The notes under the pieces were generated by a model that saw only the letters and a list, made by a program, of their open reading frames with translations, was not told the origin of the DNA and searched no databases. A stretch of DNA of 64,000 nt from Streptomyces canus (GTDB lineage: Bacteria; Actinomycetota; Actinomycetes; Streptomycetales; Streptomycetaceae): positions 744,001 to 808,000 of the forward strand of contig NZ_JAUSWW010000001.1 of the NCBI RefSeq assembly GCF_030815415.1. Direction: 5' to 3'. The first letter of the stretch is position 1. Every line of letters begins with the position of its first letter. Of the stretch, positions 1-8,330 are shown in pieces. A program made the position numbers and the translations under genes.

Positions 1-430
1 GCGGGAAGGGCGTGAACAGGGCGTCCAGGATGTCGGGCCGCAGAGATTCCCAGTCGTGCAGTCGCCGCCAGGCGGCCCCGTCGCCCGGTGCGAAGGCGTC
101 GAGGGACGCGGCGGTGGTGTCGATGTCACGGTCCAGGAGGGCGCAGCTGCCGTCGGTGAGCGGGTGGGCGAGCACGCTGGGCGCGTGGCTCCAGCGCAGC
201 CCGTACCGGTCCAGGCGCAGCGCGGTCAGGACCGGAAAGGCGGCTGCGAGCGGGTTGAAGGCGCTGAAGACGTCGCTGACGTAGGCGGGATCGACGCCGT
301 GGTCGTGGCGAACGGCGCCGCCCGGCTCCGGCTGCTCCTCCAGCACCTCGACGCTCCATTCGGCGTCCGCGAGCAGGTTGGCGGCGACCAGGCCGTTGGG
401 GCCCGCTCCGATCACCACGGCGTCAGGCAT
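1..430 (-). CDS. NAD(P)/FAD-dependent oxidoreductase, N-terminal part (phytoene desaturase-like)
   Basis: The gene runs off the left edge, leaving about 143 N-terminal residues. The protein starts MPDAVVIGAGPNGLVAAN, a Rossmann dinucleotide-binding motif (GAGPNG, residues 8-13), followed by an acidic residue and a GGAV segment typical of the phytoene desaturase/amine oxidase-like FAD family. Such proteins oxidise or isomerise lipophilic substrates, but the substrate cannot be inferred from this part. The ATG overlaps the stop of the upstream SRPBCC pseudogene (ATGCCTGA), so the two were once translationally coupled. The family is fairly sure; the exact reaction is unknown. Confidence 0.75.
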   Translation of the reverse strand, partial: MPDAVVIGAGPNGLVAANLLADAEWSVEVLEEQPEPGGAVRHDHGVDPAYVSDVFSAFNPLAAAFPVLTALRLDRYGLRWSHAPSVLAHPLTDGSCALLDRDIDTTAASLDAFAPGDGAAWRRLHDWESLRPDILDALFTPFP

Positions 431-957
431 GCCCGGCTCCCGCCACACCCTGCACCGACGCCTGCCGCGGAGCCTCCCGGGCCTGGCGCACCTCGTTCTC
501 GCACAGCCGGGCGAGGCGGGCCAGCATGGTGCGGTGGCGCATCTGGACCAGCGCTTCGAAGCCGATGTTGTGCAGCCGGCCGCCCGGCGCCCTGCAGGGG
601 GTGCTCGTCCACGATCACCAGGCAGTGCTCGCCCCACGGCCGCAGTTCGATCGCGATGCGTGCGGTGCCCAGCGGTCCGGCGTGGGCCTCCAGCTCCAGG
701 GCCACGCCTTCCTCGCAGCGGCGCACGACCGTCTCGTTGACCAGCTTGAGCGGGCCGAGCGGGACCTGGAAGCGAATCGCCGCGTCCTGGTGGGGCCACT
801 GCCCGCGAACCGGCTCAGAGTGGGAGCCGCCGCGCACCGAAGGCGCAGCCCAGCTGCAGCTTCTGTCCGTCATCGGCACCCAGGACACGATTCCCCGCGC
901 GCACGAACTCGGACGTCCGCAGGCTGAGTCCGACCAGCCTAGGAGTATCGCGGCCAC
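423..957 (-). pseudogene. SRPBCC-family protein, frameshifted
   Basis: One frame reads GPLKLVNETVVRRCEEG...LELEAHAGPLGTARIAIELRPWGEHCLVIVDEHPLQG, characteristic of small SRPBCC (polyketide cyclase/START-like) proteins that Streptomyces often encodes next to FAD oxidoreductases. Near 575-590 the reading moves by one base and resumes as GGRLHNIGFEALVQMRHRTM, ending at a TGA that overlaps the next gene. The N-terminal 35 or so residues expected in the family are not recognisable. This is either a pseudogene or a sequencing indel in the GC-rich run at about 580. In an intact copy it would be a lipid- or aromatic-binding partner of the downstream oxidoreductase. Confidence 0.6.
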
Positions 958-1002
958 CTTGCGCTGCTACATCGGACGTGCGGCGGGGCTACCGTCGATG
1001 GC

Positions 1003-1872
1003 ATGGACAGCGACAACCTTCTGGGGCGGTTTCTGCGAGCTCGACGCGGCCTTGTGCGGCCCGAGGACCAGGGCATGCCCGTTTTCGGCCACCGCCGTGT
1101 GGCGGGCCTGCGCCGGGAGGAAGTGGCCATGCTGTCCGGGCTGAGCACCGACTACTACGTGCGCCTGGAACAGGGGCGCGAGAGGAACCCGTCGGTGCAG
1201 GTGGTCGACGCGCTGGCGCGCACGCTGATGCTGGACGACGAAGCGATCGCCCATCTGCATCAGCTGGCCCGGCCCGTGCCGGGACGCTCCCGCAGGAGAA
1301 CCCGGCGCCAGCGGGTCAGTCCCTCTCTGCTGCAGATGATGAACGGCTGGACCGACACACCTGCCGTGATCCTGGGGCATTGTATGGACGTACTGGCCCA
1401 CAACGCCCTGGGCGGCGCCCTGTTCGCGGGCCACACCTATAGCGGCGACCTGATGCGGCTCGTCTTCCTCGACCCCGACGCCCGGGACTTCTACCCGGAC
1501 TGGGACCGGGTCGCCGCCAACACGGTCGGCGGCCTGCGCGAGGCGGCGGGAACCGACTACGACGACCCGCAGTTGATCGAGCTGGTGGGCGAACTGTCGC
1601 TCAAGAGCGGCGAGTTCCGCAGGTTGTGGGCGCGTCATGACATCCGCCAGAAGAGGCACGAGACGAAACGCTTCCGGCATCCGCTAGTTGGCGAACTCAC
1701 CCTGACCTACGAGTCGTTGACCATCAACAGCGCGCCCGGGCAGCAACTGGTCGTCTACCAGGCCGAGCCCGCCGGCCCCTCCGCTCACGCGCTGTCGCTG
1801 CTCGGCAGTCTCACGGCGACGGAGACGGCGCGGGCTGCGGATTCCGCGCAGCAGGACGTCACCACAGACTGA
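1003..1872 (+). CDS. XRE-family regulator with MmyB-like ligand-binding domain
   Basis: This 289-residue protein has an N-terminal helix-turn-helix (about residues 8-75, with GLRREEVAMLSGLSTDYYVR and LEQGRERNPS) followed by an MmyB-like sensor domain with the family signature DPDARDFYPDWDRVAANTVG and ...SGEFRRLWARHDI. Members of this actinobacterial family usually control an adjacent oxidoreductase gene. The short-chain dehydrogenase at 1969 lies 96 bp downstream in the same direction and is the obvious target. The length is normal for the family. It is divergent from the SRPBCC/FAD gene pair, with only about 45 bp between, so it could regulate both sides. The ligand is unknown. Confidence 0.9.
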   Translation: MDSDNLLGRFLRARRGLVRPEDQGMPVFGHRRVAGLRREEVAMLSGLSTDYYVRLEQGRERNPSVQVVDALARTLMLDDEAIAHLHQLARPVPGRSRRRTRRQRVSPSLLQMMNGWTDTPAVILGHCMDVLAHNALGGALFAGHTYSGDLMRLVFLDPDARDFYPDWDRVAANTVGGLREAAGTDYDDPQLIELVGELSLKSGEFRRLWARHDIRQKRHETKRFRHPLVGELTLTYESLTINSAPGQQLVVYQAEPAGPSAHALSLLGSLTATETARAADSAQQDVTTD

Positions 1873-1968
1873 CCGACCGCACCCCGACCGCCATTCCTGG
1901 GAGTTCGCCGCGCCCATACGCCGCGGTGCCTCACTCAACCACGCACGTCACGACGGAACGTATCCCCC

Positions 1969-2829
1969 ATGTCTGCAGATGCTACGCCCGTCTGGTTCAT
2001 CACCGGCTGCTCGACCGGACTCGGCCGCTCCCTGGCCGACGCGGTCCTCGACCGGGGCTGGCGAGCGGTGGTCACCGCCCGCGACCCGCGTTCCATAGCC
2101 GACATCGTCGCCCGCCACGAGGACCGAGCGCTGGACCTCGCCCTCGATGTCACCGACGCCCAACAGATCGACCAGGCCGTCGCGGCAGCGCAGGAGACCT
2201 TCGGCCATATCGACGTACTCGTCAACAACGCGGGCTACGGCTACCTCGCCGCTCTCGAGGAGGGCGAGGACAACGAGATCCGCGCCCTGTTCGACACGAA
2301 CGTCTTCGGTCTCGTGGACGTCACGCGCAGTGTCCTGCCGGGCATGCGCGCCCGCCGCCACGGCCATATCGTCAACGTCTCCTCACTCGGCGGCCTGGCC
2401 GCCTTCGGCGCCACGGGTTACTACCACGCCACCAAATTCGCCGTCGAAGGACTCTCCGAATCGCTCGCGGCCGAGGTGTCACCGCTGGGCATCAACGTGA
2501 CGATCGTCGAGCCCGGAGCCTTCCGCACCAACTGGTCCGGCCCCTCCATGCGCCAGTCGGCCACGCGGATCGACGACTACGCGGACACCGCCGGCGCCCG
2601 CCGCAAGAGCACCCTGGACACCTACGGGCACCAGCCCGGCGACCCGGACCGCGCCGCCGCAGCCATCATCGAAGCGGTGCAGTCTGAAAACCCACCGCTG
2701 CGCCTGCTGTTGGGCAAGGTCGCCCTCGATGTGGCCCTGGCCCGGCTCGAAACCCTCCAGACCAACTTCACCGCCTGGCGCGACGTCACCCTCAGCGCCG
2801 ACTTCCCCGGCGAGCGCACCACCGTCTGA
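1969..2829 (+). CDS. Short-chain dehydrogenase/reductase
   Basis: A 286-residue SDR, cytoplasmic, probably NADP(H)-dependent. The cofactor motif TGCSTGLG is at 12-19, NNAGYG is near 86-91, a catalytic serine is near 138-139, and the catalytic YxxxK pair is Y152/K156. The C-terminal extension after residue 190 is typical of the classical SDR type annotated as an oxidoreductase next to XRE/MmyB regulators. It follows the regulator at 1003, consistent with an inducible detoxification or redox module. The substrate cannot be told from sequence. Confidence 0.9.
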   Translation: MSADATPVWFITGCSTGLGRSLADAVLDRGWRAVVTARDPRSIADIVARHEDRALDLALDVTDAQQIDQAVAAAQETFGHIDVLVNNAGYGYLAALEEGEDNEIRALFDTNVFGLVDVTRSVLPGMRARRHGHIVNVSSLGGLAAFGATGYYHATKFAVEGLSESLAAEVSPLGINVTIVEPGAFRTNWSGPSMRQSATRIDDYADTAGARRKSTLDTYGHQPGDPDRAAAAIIEAVQSENPPLRLLLGKVALDVALARLETLQTNFTAWRDVTLSADFPGERTTV

Positions 2830-2856
2830 CACGAACGACCCCACCCTGGACACCCC

Positions 2857-3177
2857 ATGCCCATCCTGGCGATCATCGGAGCAGGACCGAACCTCGGTCT
2901 GGCCACTGCCGCCAGATTCGGAGCGGAAGGCTTCGATGTAGGCCTGGTCGCACGCAACCACGACAAGCTGCGGACCATGCAGGACACACTGGCGAGCACA
3001 TCCGCCCGCGCAGGGCGGCGAATCCGTCCGGGTCACGCCAGCGCAGATCGGCCGCCGGCAACTCCGCCGCCCGCCCGACGAAAGCGCGGCCTCCGCGCGC
3101 GACCCCAAGGTCACCCAGAGAGCGGCCGGGCCGCCGACTGCCGCGCCGCTACGGCCGTTGCCGCGCGGGCCGGATGA
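2857..3177 (+). pseudogene. Truncated SDR, N-terminal fragment
   Basis: The first 45 or so residues (MPILAIIGAGPNLGLATAAR..., then VGLVARNHDKL) are the Rossmann start of a short-chain dehydrogenase. The NNAG and YxxxK segments never appear: after about position 2995 the frame turns into low-complexity Arg/Pro-rich sequence and runs into the convergent SDR gene. It lies 27 bp after the complete SDR at 1969, so it was probably the second gene of that operon and was cut off by a deletion. Confidence 0.6.
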
Positions 3178-3910
3178 CCATCTCATTGACGTCGACATCG
3201 GCGGGCTGGCTGATCGCGTAGGAGATCGCACGGGCAATGGCATCGGGCGGGATCGCAGCCGAGCGGTAGGCCTTCATCGCCGCCGCGGCTCCTGGTTCGG
3301 TGATGGTGTCGGCCAGTTCGGTCTCGACGACGCCGGGTGAGACGGTCGTGACTCGGATGCACGGCTCGGCCTCCTGCCGCAGGCCTTCGGTGATCGCCCA
3401 GGCCGCGTACTTCGTGGCGCAGTACACCGCGGCCGTGGGAACCACGGAGTAGGCACCGATCGACGCGATGGTGATGAAGTGCCCGCTGTTCTGCCGCTGG
3501 AAGTGCGGCATGGCCGCGGCGATGCCGTGCAGCAGGCCCTTGACGTTGACGTCGATCATCCGGTCCCACTCGTCCACCAGCAGTGAGTCGAGGCGCGACA
3601 GCGGCATCACACCGGCGTTGTTGACGATCACGTCGATGTGCCCCTGAGCGGCAACCGTCTCGTCGACGAACCTGGCCACGTCGGCCCGGTCGGTGACGTC
3701 TAGACGGCGTACGTCGATGCTGCCGCCGTCAGCTCGGATGCTCTTGGCCAGGCCGGTCAGCCGATCCTCCCGACGCCCACCGGCAACGACATGGTGTCCT
3801 TCGGCGGCGAGCCGCCTGACGATGCCTTCGCCGATGCCGCTCGTGGCACCCGTGACGAGTACAACTTTGCGGCCGCCCTGCTCTGTGGTCCGAGACGTTG
3901 TCCGTGTCAC
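3149..3910 (-). CDS. Short-chain dehydrogenase/reductase
   Basis: A complete 253-residue classical SDR. TGATSGIG is at 20-27, NNAG at 97-100, the catalytic pair is Y163/K167, and the C-terminal PGVVETELADTI segment is typical of the subfamily related to NADP-dependent serine or clavaldehyde-type dehydrogenases. It converges on the SDR gene and fragment at 1969-3177, overlapping the fragment by about 30 bp. No regulator lies next to it; the region upstream of its start is decayed DNA. The substrate is unknown. Confidence 0.88.
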   Translation of the reverse strand: MTRTTSRTTEQGGRKVVLVTGATSGIGEGIVRRLAAEGHHVVAGGRREDRLTGLAKSIRADGGSIDVRRLDVTDRADVARFVDETVAAQGHIDVIVNNAGVMPLSRLDSLLVDEWDRMIDVNVKGLLHGIAAAMPHFQRQNSGHFITIASIGAYSVVPTAAVYCATKYAAWAITEGLRQEAEPCIRVTTVSPGVVETELADTITEPGAAAAMKAYRSAAIPPDAIARAISYAISQPADVDVNEMVIRPARQRP

Positions 3911-4299
3911 GGCTTCCTCCTGGTTCAGTCAGGGCGCCCAGGCCCCGTCGACGGTTCGTTCACCTGCGAACTTGCCGTGTTCTCGAGGGCGGAAGAAGGT
4001 CAGGATCTTCCTAGGAGTGCCGCACCCACCACGTGGCGTCGGCTCACGAAGTCAGGTCCGGCCTGACGGCCTGCCTCACCCCTCAAGCACGGATTTGCCC
4101 GCCGCCCGGCCCATGGCCTGTCGACAAGTGCCGAGGACTGCCCGTCCCCGGGGCAGCGGTTCACGGCACCCATCCACTAGCGCGTGTACATGGTCGGCTG
4201 GGCGGCAACCTCTCCTTCATCTCCAACGCGACCATCTACTTCCACAGCAGATACACGGGCGCCGAACTCACCATGCAGACGGCGATCGCGTAGAGGTGT
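3911..4299. other. Intergenic, no confident gene
   Basis: The stretch between the SDR start and the TauE-like fragment holds no convincing coding sequence. A short minus-strand frame at 4236-4313 (MARVEHLYAIAVCM, then a hydrophobic end) looks membrane-like but is only 25 residues and matches nothing I know. The promoter of the minus-strand SDR should lie near 3911-3990. Confidence 0.3.
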
Positions 4300-4596
4300 T
4301 CGACGCGGGCCATGGAGGCTGCGCAGTCGGGGTCGCACTCGCCGCCATGTTCGCCACCTCCCTCGTCGGCGCCGCTGCCTACGCGCTGCTCTCCCTCGTC
4401 AGCTCCGGAGACGTCGCCCCCGACTGGTGGCTCGGACTCGCCTGCGGCACCGGCGGACTGATCGGCGGCCACTTGGGCGGCCGCCTCCAACCCCGTCTGC
4501 CCGGGCAGGCCCTACGATTCCTGCTCGGCGCCCTCGCCCCAGCTCTCGGCGCCATGTACACCGTCCAGGCCCTGAACTCCCGTTCGCCCTACGCCG
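4300..4596 (+). pseudogene. TauE/SafE (TSUP) permease, C-terminal fragment
   Basis: The plus-strand translation reads AVGVALAAMFATSLVGAAAY, then VAPDWWLGLACGTGGLIGGH, LGGRLQPRLPGQALRFLLGA and LAPALGAMYTVQAL. The G-rich loop followed by GxLGxRLQxxLPxxALRxLLG is the C-terminal repeat of TSUP family sulfite/sulfonate exporters. About 90 of the usual 250-300 residues remain, with no proper start. It is a gene remnant, not a functional transporter. Confidence 0.6.
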
Positions 4597-4951
4597 CGAG
4601 GACGATCCCGCACGGGGAGACCAGCGTCCGTGGGGAGACGCGGATCCTCGCGCCTGAAGCCACAGTGCTCGCCGCCCCAGGGCGGCTGTCACCACCTCTC
4701 GCACTGCCCCAGCCTCTGATGCCTTCGCCGTCCTGGTGGAGGGCGATACTCCGGATGTCCGATGGCCATGACAGCCCGGAACACCCTGTCCCTGCTCGCC
4801 CATCGGGCAGGGAGTGCTCTCACCCCCTGGGGCATGATGACGGTGGGCAGTCACCACCGCCGTCATGGCCTTTGCAGCAGAACACCCGAAAATATTGCGG
4901 TTTGTTGCGAATGCGTGTGTGAGGCATGCGAACCCCGGCTACCCGTACGCC
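4597..4951. other. Intergenic, no gene seen
   Basis: No coding sequence is recognisable. An imperfect inverted repeat at about 4835-4866 (ATGACGG...CCGCCGTCAT) could form a bulged hairpin just before the YihY-like gene; I cannot tell a terminator from a 5'-leader structure. Confidence 0.25.
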
Positions 4952-6010
4952 ATGGTGCGGACTGTGAAACGGCATGGAAGGCACGGCGGGCACGCGGTGA
5001 CCGGCCAGGAGGCCGGGACCGGGCGGGTGCCTGAGGCCGGGCCGGATGCGCAGGTGGAGCGGCAGGCGCCGGATACTCCGACGGATCTGTCCAAGCACTC
5101 CTGGGGGGCGGTGCTGAAGGGCACCGTGAAGGAGTTCAAGAAGGATGAGCTGACCGACCGGGCGGCGGCCCTGACCTACTACGGGATCCTGGCGCTGTTC
5201 CCGGCGCTGCTGGCGCTGATCTCGCTGCTGGGAATCGTCGGGCAGTCGGCGACGCAGCAGGTGCTGGACAACATCCAAAAGCTCGCCCCGGGAGCGGCGC
5301 GAGACGTCCTCAGCAGCGCCGTCAGGCAGATGCAGGGCAACGCCGGGATCGGTTCGATCATGGCGATCGTGGGTCTGGTGCTCGCGGTGTGGTCGGCGTC
5401 GGGCTATGTCGCGGCGTTCATCCGCAGCGCGAACGCCGTCTACGACATCCCGGAAGGCCGCCCGGTGTGGAAGGTTCTGCCCGTGCGCGTCGGCGTGACG
5501 GTGGTCCTGATGGTCCTCGCGGTGATCAGTGCGGTGATCGTCGTGTTCACCGGCGGCCTGGCCCGCCAGGTGGGCACCGCCCTCGGGGTCGGCGACACGT
5601 TCTTGACAGTGTGGTCGATCGCGAAGTGGCCGGTGCTGATCCTCCTGGTCACAGTCATGATCGCGATCCTGTACTGGGCGACGCCGAACGCGCGGGCGCG
5701 CGGCTTCCGCTGGATCACGCCGGGCAGTTTCCTGGCCCTGGTGATCTGGATGATCGCCTCGGCCGGGTTCGCCCTGTACGTGGCGAGCTTCGCCTCCTAC
5801 AACAAGACCTACGGCACCTTCGCCGGCGTGATCATTTTTCTGGTGTGGCTGTGGATCACCAACCTGGCGATCCTGCTCGGCCTGGAGCTCGACGCCGAAA
5901 TGCACCGCCAGCGGGCCGTCGCAGGCGGCCATCCGGCCGGACAGGAGCCCTACGTGCAGCCGCGGGACACCCGCAAGTGGGACGAGGAGGACCACCGCCG
6001 CCTCGACTGA
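4952..6010 (+). CDS. YihY/BrkB-family inner-membrane protein
   Basis: An integral membrane protein of about 352 residues. The diagnostic region DELTDRAAALTYYGILALFP starts the first membrane segment, and about five more hydrophobic stretches follow, ending in the family signature TYGTFAGVIIFLVWLWITN and LLGLELDAE. The charged tail is cytoplasmic. The family was once called ribonuclease BN, but that activity is not established and its function is unclear. The ATG at 4952 is chosen as the start of the conserved length; the frame stays open upstream to 4865 but that extension looks non-native. It appears to be transcribed alone. Confidence 0.88.
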   Translation: MVRTVKRHGRHGGHAVTGQEAGTGRVPEAGPDAQVERQAPDTPTDLSKHSWGAVLKGTVKEFKKDELTDRAAALTYYGILALFPALLALISLLGIVGQSATQQVLDNIQKLAPGAARDVLSSAVRQMQGNAGIGSIMAIVGLVLAVWSASGYVAAFIRSANAVYDIPEGRPVWKVLPVRVGVTVVLMVLAVISAVIVVFTGGLARQVGTALGVGDTFLTVWSIAKWPVLILLVTVMIAILYWATPNARARGFRWITPGSFLALVIWMIASAGFALYVASFASYNKTYGTFAGVIIFLVWLWITNLAILLGLELDAEMHRQRAVAGGHPAGQEPYVQPRDTRKWDEEDHRRLD

Positions 6011-6260
6011 GGCGCCGGGACCGGCGCGGACCCAGGCCTTCGCCCGGGAGCCGCGCCGGCCTAGGTGATGGCGGCCGAACTGATCACCTGCCATTTACTG
6101 GATCCGCTCACGAAGCCGCCGCCTCTCGGAGCAGCCTGCCACCCTCCGCGTACCGCCTTACACCGGCCTATCGCGGGGATCACCACCCGTCACCACCCCC
6201 GACAACGCCCCGAGGAAGTCAGTAGGCTTCCCTCGCACGGACACGACGGGGGTTAACTGC

Positions 6261-8324
6261 ATGAAGTCGGAAGAGGCACCACGGTGGGCGTCGGCCCTCG
6301 ACAAGGTCGTGGTCTACGCGCAAGGTGCACTGTGCAGCCGTCTGGCGCGGGGCACGGTGCCGTCCGGCGGCCGGGTGCTGGTGACGGGACTGCCCCGCTC
6401 CCTGGACGCCGGCTCGGTCCGCGCCCGCGTCGTGGGCGACTCCGGTGCACAGGTCACCGAGGTGCGCGTGGAGGTGAGCGCCGAGCCGACCGGTCCGGGG
6501 CCCTCGGACGGCTTGCGGCAGACCATGAAACAGGTTCACGACGCGTGCGCCGCGGCCCGCGGACGGCGCGACCGGCTCCTCCAGCGGATCAAGGAGATGA
6601 CCGATCTCCACCCTGTCCCCCCGGCCCGAAAGCGTGAGGATCCGCACCGCCGCACCCCTGCCGAGGCTTGGCTGACGCTCGCGGACTTCGTCGATGAGCG
6701 GCTGACGGGCCTGCACGACCGCCTCGCCGCACAGGAGGAGGAGCTGCTCCGCCTCGAGCACGATCTCGCCATCGCCGAGGACCGCTGGAACCGGTCCTCC
6801 ACCGACACACCGTCAGCACAGCTGCAGACCACGGTCTGCGCGGCCCTGAGCCTCGACGGAACCGGCGAGGTGCAGCTGGAGATCGAGTACGCGGTCCCGG
6901 GCGCCGTGTGGGTACCGGCCTACCGGCTTTCCTACCGTCAGGGTGACGGCAGCGGCGCCCTCGTACTGCGCGCCTCCGTGGCCCAACGCACCGGCGAGGA
7001 CTGGACCGGGGTGCGCATCGCCCTGGCCACCGCCGACCTCAAGCGCCGCACGGAGGTGCCGCGGCTGCGCTCGCTGCGGATCGGACGCCGTCAGCCCGCC
7101 CCCGAACCGGCCGGGTGGCGTGAACCCCCGGCCGGTCTCGCCGACCTCTTCACCCCCTACGACGCGGCGGGCCCACGCCAGACTCCGACCGCCCTACCAG
7201 TAGCCGTGGGGTCCGCTCCCCCGCCCGCCACCGGCGCCCCCGTACCTCCTCCTCCCGTCCCCCTGCCCCCGGCCGCACCGGCCTACGGCGGCCCACCACC
7301 CGCGCCCGCGGCCCCTGGCGGCCTGGAAGCGATGCCCGTCTTCGCACAAGCCGACGCGATGCCCGCCTTCGCACCAGCGGAACGGCCCCGCCCCGGCAGA
7401 CCTCCGCGCGGCAGCGCACCCGCAGCTGCTCCGGCCGCACGACGGGCAGCACCGTCGGGTCCCCTCCCACCCGCGCCGGCAGCCGGTCCTCCGCAACCCA
7501 GCGGCGCCGAACTCGACTACGCCGCGCTCGTCCTCAACGGTCCCGACGAGCCCGCCGGCCGCAGGGGCCGGCTGTTCCCCTCCGCAGCCTTCGACCCGGT
7601 CGCGGTCGAACACCGCCGACGGGCCGAAGCGGTGGCCGCACTGCCCCTGCCCGGCCACGCCGCGCGGCCCCGTGCATCAGCGGGATCCTTCGACCACCGC
7701 TACGACGCCGTCGCCCGCGCCGACATTCCCTCGGACGGCACCTGGCACACCGTCACCGTGACCGAGATCCCGGTCGGTCTGCGCACCGAGTACGTCTGTG
7801 TGCCGTCGGTGGAGCAGCGGGTGTACCAGACCCTGGTGCTGTCGAACGCGACCGACCAGGCTCTGCTCGCCGGTCCCGTGGAGGTCGGCGTCGACGACGA
7901 CTTCGTTCTGACCGCCGCCCTGCCCACCCTCGCCCCGGGCGGCGTCCGCCGGATGGGGCTCGGACCGGCGGAAGGCATCCAGGTCACCCGGCGCACGAGC
8001 CTGCAGGAGTCGACGGCAGGGCTGCGCAACAACATCACCGTGCTCGACCACGGCGTCCACGTGGAGCTGGCCAACCGTCTCACCAGACCCGTCACCGTCG
8101 AGGTCCGCGAACAAGTACCGGTCACCTCCGAAGCCGACGTACGGATCGAGGAACGGGCCGACTGGGCGGTTCCCCCGGACGACGAGGGGCCCGATCACCT
8201 CGGCCCGGGCACCCGCGTGTGGCGCGTAGACCTGCCCGCCGGAGCCACCGCCGCCCGCCACGGCGGCTACGAGATCCGCATCCCGGCCGCGAAGGCCCTG
8301 GTCGGCGGCAACCGCAGGAGCTGA
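6261..8324 (+). CDS. DUF4139/DUF4140 (MuiA-like) protein with Pro-rich insert
   Basis: A 687-residue protein. Residues 10-100 form the N-terminal DUF4140-like domain (VVVYAQGALCSRLARGTVP). A helical, probably coiled-coil stretch covers about 110-180. The DUF4139 beta domain begins near 205 (EIEYAVPGAVWVPAYRLSYR) and resumes after about 470 to the C-terminus. Between about 310 and 430 lies a long Pro/Ala-rich linker with a short internal repeat (EAMPVFAQADAMPAFAPAE), which is unusual for the family. It has no signal peptide. Six bases separate it from a second DUF4139 gene, so the two form an operon and probably a complex. Homologues are called mucoidy inhibitor A, but the molecular function is unknown. 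Confidence 0.85.
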   Translation: MKSEEAPRWASALDKVVVYAQGALCSRLARGTVPSGGRVLVTGLPRSLDAGSVRARVVGDSGAQVTEVRVEVSAEPTGPGPSDGLRQTMKQVHDACAAARGRRDRLLQRIKEMTDLHPVPPARKREDPHRRTPAEAWLTLADFVDERLTGLHDRLAAQEEELLRLEHDLAIAEDRWNRSSTDTPSAQLQTTVCAALSLDGTGEVQLEIEYAVPGAVWVPAYRLSYRQGDGSGALVLRASVAQRTGEDWTGVRIALATADLKRRTEVPRLRSLRIGRRQPAPEPAGWREPPAGLADLFTPYDAAGPRQTPTALPVAVGSAPPPATGAPVPPPPVPLPPAAPAYGGPPPAPAAPGGLEAMPVFAQADAMPAFAPAERPRPGRPPRGSAPAAAPAARRAAPSGPLPPAPAAGPPQPSGAELDYAALVLNGPDEPAGRRGRLFPSAAFDPVAVEHRRRAEAVAALPLPGHAARPRASAGSFDHRYDAVARADIPSDGTWHTVTVTEIPVGLRTEYVCVPSVEQRVYQTLVLSNATDQALLAGPVEVGVDDDFVLTAALPTLAPGGVRRMGLGPAEGIQVTRRTSLQESTAGLRNNITVLDHGVHVELANRLTRPVTVEVREQVPVTSEADVRIEERADWAVPPDDEGPDHLGPGTRVWRVDLPAGATAARHGGYEIRIPAAKALVGGNRRS

Positions 8325-8330
8325 CAGATC

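Noticed and set aside
56..1144. Long plus-strand frame across the left edge
   Set aside because: It is the reverse-strand shadow of the FAD oxidoreductase and SRPBCC genes; the translation is Gly/Arg-rich with no family motif.
3693..4922. 409-codon plus-strand frame
   Set aside because: Only the internal part (about 4300-4596) has homology to TauE/SafE; the rest lies antisense to an SDR or in unassigned DNA, so it is not one gene.
4820..6094. 424-codon minus-strand frame rich in His, Asp and Arg
   Set aside because: Antisense shadow of the YihY-like gene; composition (HRxDRxHQ) is typical of a GC-rich antisense frame.
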